From Apoderus coryli (lineage: Eukaryota; Arthropoda; Insecta; Coleoptera; Attelabidae), in NCBI GenBank assembly GCA_911728435.2, contig OU452213.1, forward strand, positions 5,745,834-5,809,833: 64,000 nucleotides of DNA. The letters are read 5' to 3'. The notes under the pieces are model-generated. The model did no database searches, was not told the origin of the DNA, and saw nothing but the letters and a program-made list of their open reading frames with translations. Positions 45,790-56,400 of the stretch are shown here, one piece after another. A program made the position numbers and the translations under genes. The first letter of the stretch is position 1; each line of letters opens with the position of its first letter.

Positions 45790-48149
45790 ACAGAACTAAT
45801 ATTAAGGTCATACGTCTACGTTTCCCTTATATTGTGTGTGTTATGTGATTAAGGGTAAGGTTATATAATAACAAGAATACATCGTGGTATAATATAATGA
45901 ATTTATTAATGTTTTATCTAAATATTTTAATTGTTGATAGCCAATAATTACTTAGTATTTAAAAAAATGTAAAAATATAGTAATAAAAAATCTCTAGATA
46001 TTAAGAATTATTGTAAAATGAAAAATTAACAGCAAAGAGTAACAGATACAATAAAGGTCCAGCATGTAATAGTAAAACTAAATAACGTGCTTAATATACC
46101 TAAAAAATTGACCAACAAATTATGTATTTGATTGAATAACATTATATAGGATGGCTCAAATTAAAATTGAGAAACTTATCATTTTTTGATAATATTAGAA
46201 ATCACATTCATCGGAATTTGACTAATAAGTATGTACTAAGATAGGTATATTTTAAAAATATACCATGGAAGCGAATTTCGAAACATCCTATATCAACTAA
46301 AACGACAGTATACACACGTATAGAAATATTCCAAATTCGTAAGTTAACAAATTATAAAAAGAAAATATTGTACCTAACATTATTGTCATATTATAACCTG
46401 GTCGGTTTTTGAAAATTTATTGAAATAATTGACAATATTTTATTGTCATTTAGATATTATAATAATTAGTCATTATATTAAACAGATACCTAATTATGTC
46501 ATTATTATTTTGATCGTAGATAATTTAGATTAAATTTCATAATAATTATTGTTTATTGTCAAAACACACTTATATTATTATCTAGATTTGTTTCAAAAAT
46601 ATTCAAATATCCAAATTGCCAATAAATACAGTCTTGGACAAAATATATGCAACAATTTAGGAATAATTATCCTTTTACAAACTCAGATCACCTCACTTGC
46701 ATTTTTCATGCATATTCGGCAAGACCTCTGTTTCGTTTTCTTTCGCCCACTCTGTATAGGTACCTATGGAAGTTTAGCCGCGCCACAATAACAATCTGGC
46801 ATCTGAAATATCTATTTAACGACAATAATCAACTTTTAAAACACCGTAAGATATACATTTTTGAAAACTTTTGAAAAGACATTGAAAACAGTTTTTTAAT
46901 ATTATGCATTTATTTGGTCCAGGAGTGTAGGCAGATAATATCTTATTTCTAACAATTTTTTATATGTATAAATAAGAATTATTGTGATATTTTCTTTAAA
47001 TAGAAAAATTACTATGCAATTTCGAGTTTTCCATATTTTTTCTTAATTAAAATAAAATAATATCGATCAATATTAAATTTCACCTACTAAAATATCTGAT
47101 GCAAAACGTCCCGTCGATTTAAAATAATCCTATTCAGAAAAAAAGAGTTTGCATGAAAAATCAAAGTGTACCTATACTTATCTATACTTAAATGTTCATT
47201 TTTAAATAAAATTCTACTACTTATCTCTAATTATACCTACTTACCTTTACCTATTTTATTTATATATTAAATATATGGCCCTATATGATTTGTTTTATTT
47301 TTTTTATTATACAAATCAGACCGATATGTGTCTCGATATGATATTCATGATTGCAACAATTTTTTTTTTGTTTCTTTTATAATAATTTGTATTAATTTAT
47401 TAAATACATTATTATTAAATTTTCATAAAATGAAAGTTTAACAAATAATATATTTGGAATTGTTGAACGATATTTTATGCACTTATTATTAATTTTTTAC
47501 ATTCAATATCTACCTAACATTAATTATTTTAAAGACAAAAATAAAAAAAAGATCTTTGCATCTAGGTGAAACTTAATAAAATATTTACTTGTAAATTGAA
47601 ACTCAAAACTGCATTTATAAATTACTCCAGAAGTATGTATTAGGTACGTCATCAAATTCAATTATAATGTTTAATAATAATAATTTTTTTTTTTGTATAA
47701 TTAAAAATTATTGTCAAAGTTCCATTCGATAATACTACCTATTAATAGATAATAATTACCTATTATTGTACTAATTATTATACTTAGAAATATTATTAAA
47801 TTTTATGATATATTTTGTGCACACCATCATTATACTTACTTTTATATGTTAAAATTTATTATTGGAGAAAAAATTGACATATTATTTATAAACATTGTAA
47901 TAATTATTATTATCATTTTACATTTTTATTTTGGTAAATATAAAAGCTGAACTAATTAAATTTTAAAAATTATCAAATACGTATAGATTCCTATTATAGT
48001 AGTCATTTTTATTATTAATAACATTTATTATTATTGAAAAATATTCTTGTTTTTTTTTCATCAATCACATTTAGACTGCCTTCCTGAACATAAAAAAAAA
48101 AATAACGGAAAAAGAAATTGTTATTTGGTTAACTTGAATATTCCCTATA
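45790..48149. other. Long AT-rich noncoding region
   Basis: Very AT-rich, many A/T homopolymers, no open frame with recognisable domain, no clear repeat ends. Two overlapping frames at 46549-46874 have no detectable similarity to known folds. Confidence 0.5.
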
Positions 48150-50285
48150 TAGGGTGATTCATTATGGTTGCAACAAACGAAAACTGAGATTCCTGAAAAC
48201 AATTCAACCATTTTTTACCATTCAACCCATGTCCGCAAATGCTTCGTTATCGAGATACAGGGTGTCCAAATTTAGTCGTGAAATTAACTTTTTTGTTCAT
48301 TTCTCAAAAACTAGCTAACCGATTTTGACAAAATTTTACATGCATTTGAGGACAGATAACCTAAAATATTCTGAATTATTTTGGCTTTCATTTGGATAAA
48401 TGTTACAGATAAATTAGTTAAACACAGCTTTGACAAGCTTCATTATTTTAAATTATTACTTTTTTAAAAAGAGCAACTTATAAGCTACAAAAAAGTTAAT
48501 TACGTCGATGTTGTGGTTTCTACCATTTTTATGGAAACCGATAAATTTCAAGTTAATGGTAGATTTAAATCAAAATAACGTTAACCAGAAATCAAAATGA
48601 AAAATCAAAGTTGCCGTGGAAAACGATTTAATAATAACAAATTACTTAATAACAAATTTTAAGGCTTATCAGTACAATTAAAAATTTAATAATAAAAAAA
48701 CTCAACTCGATTTTAAAATAAAAAAATTAATAACAACTGTTCAAACTGCCCTCCATTGACAGTAATGCACATTTTACATCTTTCAACTAATGAATTTGTA
48801 GCTCTAATAAGGATGTTATGATTGTTTCTTATTTTCCTAGCAGCTTCATGAACTATCTCCAGTAGTTGGTTTTCATTTATAATTGGTACACTGTAAACCA
48901 ATTATTTCATGTACCCCCATAAAAAAAAGTCGAGCGGATTCAGATCCAGTGATCTTGGAGGCCACTCAATGGAACCTCCCAAACCAATCAAATTGTTTCC
49001 AAACAGTTGATTTAAAACTTTAGTTACTTGTCTACCACGGTGCGCAGTGGCTCCGTCATGTTGATACCACATGTTTTGAACAATATTCAGAGGTACATCT
49101 TCAATAAATTCGGGCAGGCGGTTGTGTAGGAAAAGACTGTATTGATTTGAGTTTAAATGCCCATTAATTACGAACAACGGCAATAATTTATTGTTAAACA
49201 TGCCACCCCAAACATTGATACTAAAACGTTCTTGAAAATTTCGCGGACTAATAGTACGAGGGTTGTTTAAAGACTATACATGTTCATTATGATTTGTATT
49301 TATGTCATCTCTAGTAAAAGTTGCTTCATCTGTACAGAGCACTTTCTCTAAAAATCTTTCATCTTCTTGATGCTTACCAAGAACCCAATTACAAAATAGT
49401 GGGCGCCTTTCACGATCTCGAGGATGTAGGGCCTGGACATCTTGATGATGCTAGAGATAGAGCATTTCTTCAGTATGAATATTTAGACGATGCGGTCGTT
49501 TGTTAACTCTAGGTAAAATGTTCTTTATCGTTCTAAGCCTGTGAAATGTAGCCGTCCATGTTTTGTGATATGGATGACGTCTATTAGGATAACTAATTTG
49601 GTATTCTCTGGCCGCTGTTCTTGCATTTGCATTACACAAACATATTCTTCAATTGAAAAGCTCATTTTAATTTAGAAAAAAACATTCGCAATATTAAAAA
49701 CAACTACTAAATAATAAAACAATTTTAACTTATTTAAATTTGTTGCTGTCAAAGTTTTTTTTATTGTTGGGGCATTCGTTTTCTATGGCAACTTTGATTT
49801 TTCATTTGGTTTTCTGGTAAACTTTATTTTGATTTAAATCTACCATTAACTTGCAATTTATCGGTTTCCATAAAAATGGTAGAAATCACAACATCGACGT
49901 AATTAACTTTTATGTAGCTTATAAGTTGCTCTTTTTAAAAAAGTAATAATTTAAAATAATGAAGCTTGTCAAAGCTGTCTTTAATTAATTTATGTGTAAA
50001 ATTTATCCAAATGCCCCCTATATCTACGCCAATGAACAGTTAATGAAAGCCAAAATAATGCAGATATTTAGGTTATTGGTCCCCAAATGCATGTAAAATT
50101 TTGTCGAAATCGGTTAGCTAGTTTTTGAGAAATGAACAAGAAAGTTAATTTGACTACTAAATTTGGACACCCTGTATCTCGATAACGAAGCATTTGCGGA
50201 CATGGGTTCAATGGCAAAAAATGCTTAAATCACTTTCAGCAATCTTCAGTTTTCGTTTGTAGCAACCATAATGAATCACCCTGTA
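48150..50285 (-). mobile_element. Second mariner-like transposon with about 470-bp terminal inverted repeats
   Basis: The ends are TA-TAGGGTGATTCATTATGG (left, about 48150) and CCATAATGAATCACCCTG-TA (right, about 50285), flanked by TA as in Tc1/mariner insertion. The inverted arms extend to about 48625 and about 49785, near-identical through blocks such as AAATCTACCATTAACTTG. The interior encodes a broken transposase on the minus strand. The architecture matches the element at 8021-10432, but the sequence is different. Confidence 0.87.
48713..49665 (-). pseudogene. Long-TIR mariner-like transposase, inactivated
   Basis: Starts MSFSIEEYVCVMQMQ at 49665, then needs a frame change to ANARTAAREYQISYPNRRHP (49639-49451), the helix-turn-helix part. 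A stop at about 49447 precedes VQALHPRDRERRPLFCNWVL and VLCTDEATFTRDD (first Asp). 49201-48902 holds NVWGGMFNNK, MWYQHDGATAHRGRQ (second Asp) and WPPRSLDLNPLDFFLWGYMK (third Asp); 36 residues separate the latter two. The C-terminus 48901-48713 follows after a stop. It resembles the transposase at 8650-9786 in motif style but is a separate family by Asp spacing. Confidence 0.83.
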
Positions 50286-50289
50286 TAGC

Positions 50290-51085
50290 TCTGTTTTTCT
50301 ATCCTTTTCAAATAGGCAAGTGTAGTCCAATTTCCGTTATAGCCGCAAGTGTCATTATTTTGAAAACATTTTAGTCAAATTTAGTTGAGTTGTCGACAAC
50401 AAAATTTATCTATTTTATGGTTTTGATCAATTCAATGTTAGACCATGTTTAAGTTGAAAAAATCATAGTTGTTTCCTTGTGAGTCCTAATTTTGTAATAA
50501 GTGAGGCAGTCTCAATATAATTACATAAATATTCTTATTTTAGTCATAATAATAAAATATTTCGTATGTGATATGTAATGATATACGATATTTGAAATTA
50601 TTTACCGTTACTTAATTAAAATTTCTAAGTACTGTGACTTTTGTTATTGATTTTTGAAAAATCACATCAAATTTCGTTATTAAACTTTATTAATGATATA
50701 ATTATTAGATATTAAATTCTAGAGATAAAAAATATGTTCATACACGTATAACTATTAGATAATATTATGTAAAAGTGATATTATTGTCTTTTATTATTTT
50801 AATATATTGTCATTTTTTTTTTCATACATTGTTAGTAGGTATTCTTTATATTTACGTCAATATTATGTACTAATCTCAGTCAAAAATTATTAATAAAATA
50901 ACGTATTTTGCTCTCTCTACCTACCGGTACCCCGTAAAAGAGTCCTAAAAACTGGTAGATCAAGTCGAGATATATCTTTATATGAATCGGTATACGTACA
51001 GCCTCAAAATGGGCTATTTCTATGTCTAGCTGCTGACGAATTTCGTATATCTCATGTGACTTTGTTGAGGTACAAGCGAAAGATA
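50290..51085. other. AT-rich intergenic stretch
   Basis: Nothing recognisable between the mariner-like element and the pogo-type remnant. Confidence 0.4.
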
Positions 51086-51089
51086 GACG

Positions 51090-51715
51090 TGGATTGAAAT
51101 TGGTATGGCGGGAGAAGCCTGGTTTTCTCGTTTCATGTCAAGACACCGTGACTTATCAATACGAGCACCACAGGCAACTAGTTTATCCAGAGCAACGCAA
51201 TATTGATGAAACTGTCGTAACAACAGTCCAGAAACCAATTATTTTCAAAATCCTACTCCATCCACTTCTCAGGGACTGGAAAGTTTTGAAATTTCCGAAA
51301 ATACTTTAGACAAATCAACCACCCAAAATGAGACTTTTTCACCAGAAGCTGTTAGGTCTTTTGGAAAAGGGCCACCACGTAAGGTGACAGCAAAAGGAAG
51401 AAGAAAAAAAGAAAGTCCACACTGGTACACCAGAACTTTTGAATATTTTTTTTTGACTAATAACTGAAAATAAACAATAAATTGTCCCAATTACCATTGT
51501 TTCAATTGACCCTTGACCGGGGTCGTTTGTAACATTATGCACCATCTCTTATTTCTTTTGCATATATCTTTCCTGCTTATCTATAGTCTAATTTAACTAC
51601 TAGATTAAGTATATAAAACTCCCAGCTATATGTGAACATAAATTTAGAATCATTTCCATTCAGTTTCTAGCGAGAAAAAAATTATTTGTAAAAAATGGTT
51701 CAATTGACCCTGGTC
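51090..51715 (+). pseudogene. Pogo/Tigger-type transposase with internal deletion
   Basis: Plus-strand about 51100-51200 reads AGEAWFSRFMSRHRDLSIRA followed by PQATSLSRATQY, the CENP-B-type second helix-turn-helix of pogo/Tigger transposases. It is followed almost at once by STTQNETFSPEAVRSF and GKGPPRKVTAKGRRKK, their usual C-terminal tail. The whole DDE catalytic core is missing, indicating an internally deleted copy. Downstream, CAATTGACCC occurs at 51500 and 51690 near a probable element end, GACCCTGGTCTCCCCTA. Confidence 0.65.
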
Positions 51716-51724
51716 TCCCCTACG

Positions 51725-52245
51725 TAGGTTTTCCACCGACTATTTGTGTTGGACTGTTTATTTTTTCAAGCATTGAACTTCAGCTATACGCACAAAGGGC
51801 TTATTGGTTTCTAGTTAACAATAAAAACATTTTTCTTCTTCTTACTTATGTTTAGTGTTTCAATCTTTGGATATTCAGCTACGACTAGGTATCGGATACT
51901 TTGTTGGCGTAAAACTGTCGCATTCGGTGGTTAAGAGAGGCTTATAGGCATCTTGTAAATAATGCTCGCTTGCTTTCGGTAACTTTTGCAAAAAAACAAC
52001 AATAAACAAAGATTAATGTTTGTGTATATTAATCTTTGCCGAAAAAATAGCAAAATAGTTTATTGTGATATACGATTTACCTACTATTTTGGTTTTTAAA
52101 ATTCCAACCGCTGCTGGAGCAAAACTTATACATATATACACATTATAATAGGGATTTTCATCCTTAAATAATTTAAAGTAGAATTAATTTTGTCGCATAG
52201 CGGACAAAAAAAAATATACTAAAACATTCTGGACGCTTCACTAAG
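51725..52245. other. Intergenic stretch with a small hairpin
   Basis: No gene. A short inverted pair CAAAGATTAAT / ATTAATCTTTG lies at about 52007-52038. Confidence 0.4.
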
Positions 52246-52257
52246 AATGATATTTGT

Positions 52258-52804
52258 TTTTTTTTTTTTTCTGAAGTAATCCATCTTCGAGAGGAGTTGA
52301 ATGTGTAAGACACAAATAAAACAACGTCTACTCCACCAAAATACAAACAGTATGGCATGGACTATATAAACGTATACAAATATTTAGTGGAAATTATTTA
52401 AATAAAATCTTATAAAATTAAAATATAAAACATTTTCTTATTGAAAAAGAAACTCAAAAAATATTTTGTTGTCAAAGTATATAAAATTTAGTCATTTTTA
52501 ATTTAATGACTAAATTTTATATACTTTGACAACAAAATATTTTTTGAGTTTCTTTTTCAATAAGAAAATGTTTTATATTTTAATTTTATAAGATTTTATT
52601 CAAATAATTTCCACTAAATGTTTGTATACGTTTATATAGTCCATGCCATACTGTTTGACTTTAACTAAAATGACTGCGTGACTGTTTATTTTGAGCCACT
52701 GATGATGGAAACTTAATGTTCCGAAACATGTCTGGCGCTGCATGCTGATTGCATAATAATATATAAATATTTTGGTGGAGTAGACGTTGTTTTATTTGTG
52801 TCTT
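52258..52804 (-). mobile_element. Penelope-like non-autonomous insertion with palindromic LTR-like arms
   Basis: A 12-bp direct repeat AATGATATTTGT flanks the insert (52246-52257 and 52805-52816). Read on the minus strand it ends with GAAGATGGATTACTTCAG and about 14 A residues, as retrotransposed DNA does. The interior is a giant inverted repeat: left arm about 52304-52495 and right arm about 52500-52804, with the right arm carrying an extra 110-base block (about 52656-52766) that contains a hammerhead-like motif. No protein is encoded. Inverted partial LTRs plus hammerhead fit Penelope-like elements. Confidence 0.7.
52691..52740 (+). ncRNA. Hammerhead-like ribozyme motif in Penelope-like arm
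   Basis: CTGATGA (52699-52705), helix II GGAA...TTCC within 52706-52722, GAAAC (52723-52727), ATGT, then C. Helix I pairs GCCA (52695-52698) with TGGC (52733-52736), four perfect pairs. The same position in the copy at 4938-4982 pairs AGG with CCT, so the pairing is kept with different bases. An extra T before helix II departs from the consensus. Confidence 0.55.
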
Positions 52805-52870
52805 AATGATATTTGTGTTTGGGCATGACTATGGTATTCTGACGAGCGAAACAAATCCAGTACTTCCAGT
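52805..52870 (+). repeat. Retrozyme-like repeat, copy 3 (fragment)
   Basis: GATATTTGTGTTTGGGCATG then ACTATGGTATTCTGACGAGC aligns with the minus strand at about 60292-60255. The hammerhead core here is CTGACGAGCGAAAC (52839-52852): helix II and its loop are gone by a 13-base deletion between two GAGC repeats. This ribozyme is dead. Confidence 0.6.
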
Positions 52871-53400
52871 CCGATATTCCACAAAATTATTTCCACTTTA
52901 TATACATATTATTATACTTATCTATTAGGTACTGTTTTATTATTGTCTTCTAGTTTTTTTATTGTTTTTTTACAGACAAAATGTACTAAAATTTCTTTGC
53001 TAACAGTATCGATAACATTACATAATAGTATGACCTCTGATCGAGTGTAGAAAGTATGTTAATTGCTGAGCCTCCACTATGTTGTGAAATATATCCCGGA
53101 TCGACTACATGAATTTTCCAACCCAAATTGTTGTGTGTGTAACACTAGAAAGTAACCATTAATATTTTCAGTGTCAGAGAATTTTAAAACCCTCAACACA
53201 TTTTAATTTTAAAGTCAAAAAAAAAGTTTTAATCCTCTTGTGTGTAGAACTCCAAGTTGCTACGTGGTCCGCGGGAACAAAACGAAAAGATTATGAATAA
53301 ATAAAGCAAATCCTTTTGCTTTGATGTACCTTATTTGCCTTTCACTTTAAGGATTTTTTTTTAATACGGCCTAAATTGATTGTTTGTAATTAACTTTTAC
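52871..53400. other. Region 3' of the last recognised Skeletor exon
   Basis: AT-rich with no exon I can name. The final Skeletor exon should lie on the minus strand at or below this interval but no matching segment was found. Confidence 0.35.
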
Positions 53401-56400
53401 CTGATAATAAAGTAAGTCGGGAGCATCCATCGGCACAGTCCAATTCAAATATCCCGGCTCACCATTTTCACATTCTAACTTTAAGGTTTTCATATAATCC
53501 TCGAAAGTTTCCGTTTCTAAAGACTTATCAACCGTCTTGTGTTGCCATTCACAATAACGTCCTTTACCAGTCGGATACGGATAACCTTCATTATCATACG
53601 AAACGCCTAAATACACTTGTTGATCACGTTGCTGCTGTTCAGTCTTTTGACCGAAGCCACCTTCGCTTGAATTTGTAATGTAGAACGGATGGAACCTGTG
53701 CAGAGAATGGAATTACAAAGAAAATATTTTATTGAAATGATTGCTTGCCTTGCTGGATTTGTACTGTCATCACCGCCTTCAATAATAAACGTGTAGGTCT
53801 GTCCTCGCTCTACTGTCAATTCCGGTATCAACAAATCATTGATATACCATGCAATGCCCCATGACGGTTGACCGGTTATGGCGGTATAACCGCGTTTGCC
53901 TCCGGTCGGACCAATGCGTGCATTGAACGTAGTCTCACCTAAATTAAAGTCTATTGCATGTACCGGGTGGTCTAAAGTGGAAACAGCTACATATAGAGCA
54001 GATTGGCAATAAGTAAGTGGAATATCACAGGACCGATTTTTGAAAATTTGAGACATCTCAATTACTTTTCTGTTATCTACTCTATAAATAGGATACACTT
54101 TGGACCACCCTTATTTACAACAACAAATCGACAGTTTGGCTGTCATACACTGACCGAACACCAATCGTGGGTCGATGTATACAGTGTTTGACAGATAAAT
54201 TCTGCATATGTTAAGAATCGATGATAAAACATACCCATAATTCGTGCCCGTAGCCATGGCGCTAAACCGTCATCATCCGGTAAATCGTACAAACTAATCG
54301 TGCACTGATGATCGTTCATTTGCCCGAAATCGATGCGAGCATCTTTTGTTGTTTTGTCGCGAATCGAATGCGCGTTCGCTTCTTTTCGATTGTTTAATGG
54401 TCCGAAAGCCGCTATAACATTTACCTGGGAAAACGTGTAGAACCAATAACTCCTTTTCGCAAAAAAAAAGTTGACTAAAACTCACCTCCCCTTCTGTAGG
54501 CACCGGCCTATCATTGATTGCTTCATTCGTCTGCAATGGCCTGGAATATTTTATGATTGTCACACCATTATTTCGCATTCCAGATAATAGTGTAACATCG
54601 TTTCGGCCGCCGATTCGTTCATCAGGACAAACACCGGATTGGCCATCACATTGTGCCGTATGTGACATGTAATAGTCGATGGCCCTAAAGTCACGAGCAT
54701 CTGTATCATAGTAGGCGACTGTCACATCACCACCAACCTAAATTAGAAAACGTTTCAGATTCAAATTAAATTCATCAGAAAAATTAAATTATTTATGAAC
54801 TTTATATAATTTTGAAATTTTGCTCTTTGGCTGTGTTCCCTTCTATTCCTTTTGAACCGTCCGTATACCAGACGGATGTGTTTTCTGGGAATTGTGGTTC
54901 CCCATTTAGCCAATTTTGACGATCTGCAATGACCACTTCAAATGGGATTTCAAAATCATGTTTACGTGGCAAAGCGTCCGACGGTTTTCTTCCTGAATCC
55001 AAAGGTATTAGATTCAGGATTCCCGTGTGTCCCTCTAGATCGCCAGATTTGTATTCCATTACCTGTGCCAGTTTTGAGAGCGCTAATTGCTGCCTCTTTT
55101 TTGACTAGGACAGGCAAAGGTATTAGATGCAGCAACGTTTCCATCGCTGCTGTGGGGCAAGTTCGCATTGCCCCTGTTATTTCTAAACATGCAAGCCGTT
55201 GCAACTTTTGAAGACGGCATTTGTGTATGCTTAATATTAACTTTTGGCCACCATACTAATGAGGCATATGTAACCATGGGTTTAATGACTGTTTGGTACA
55301 CCCAGTATGTGCGCTTTGGCTTTAGCCCCCAAGTCCTACCGAGTAGCCTGTGACACGTCCATATGGCCGCTGTGGCTTTCGATATGGTTTTCTCTATATG
55401 CTGATTCCAGATTAGTCGTTTATCCAGGATTACTCCCAGGTATTTGACTTTATCCGAAAGGCAAATTTGCTCACCGCTGAGAGTGGGGTTAATAATATCC
55501 ACCTTTCTCTTTCTCGTGAATGGTACCAACACTGTTTCTTTCGGATTTATATTCAATCCCTCAGCGTCGCACCAGTTTTTAATTTTGTTTAATGCAATTT
55601 GCATGCGGTTGGATATAACCGATGTGTGTTTTCCCTTAGCTGTGAGAACAATGTCGTCGGCGTAGCTTTGCAGAGTAAAGCCTGCCCTATTCATTTTTGA
55701 AATGAGATGATCCAGCACTAGTGACCATAGAAGAGGGGACAATACACCGCCTTGTGGGCATCCCCTACAGACACTTCGGTCTTTCAAAATTGCCTGAATC
55801 CATTTCACCAGTGAGGAGTCGACACTCCTCTCTTCTAGTGCTCTACTGATGGATTCATGTGAGGTATTGTCAAAAGCACCCTCTTTATCAATAAAGGCAC
55901 ATAAGGATACTTCTTTTGCCTTAAATGACTTCTCGATGTCTTTTACTAAGCAGTGCAGGGCATTAATCGTAGATTTTCTCGCTTGGTAGGCGAATTGCCT
56001 TTTGTGAAGCGGTTTCCTATTTAAAGTTTCGCTTCTTAGGTATTCGTCTATTATCTTTTCCATAGTTTTCAGTAGGAAGGAGGTTAGACTAATAGGCCTG
56101 TAGTGTAGTGTGTTTTCGGTAGAAAGGCTACTCTAGTTTCCCTCCAAGCTTTGGGAATATGGCCGAGGATAAGGCTTGCTTTGAAAAACCTTTGCAACGA
56201 TGGTTGCAGTATTTCCAGACCTTTCTGGAGGAGGGCCGGAAAAATTCGGTCCATACCTGGTGATTTGAAAGGCTGGAAACTGTTTATCGCCCATTCTATG
56301 CGATTTTTTGTGAATATTTTCCCCGCAAGTTTTTTACCAGAGCGGTTGGGTCTATATGGTACCCTTGCCGTTCCGATAGCTGCTGGAGTTCGTTCACAAA

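Noticed and set aside
54742..54772. Minus-strand CTGATGA...CTGAAACG near the LINE junction in Skeletor
   Set aside because: The segment between the two boxes does not pair, and no helix III or I can be drawn.
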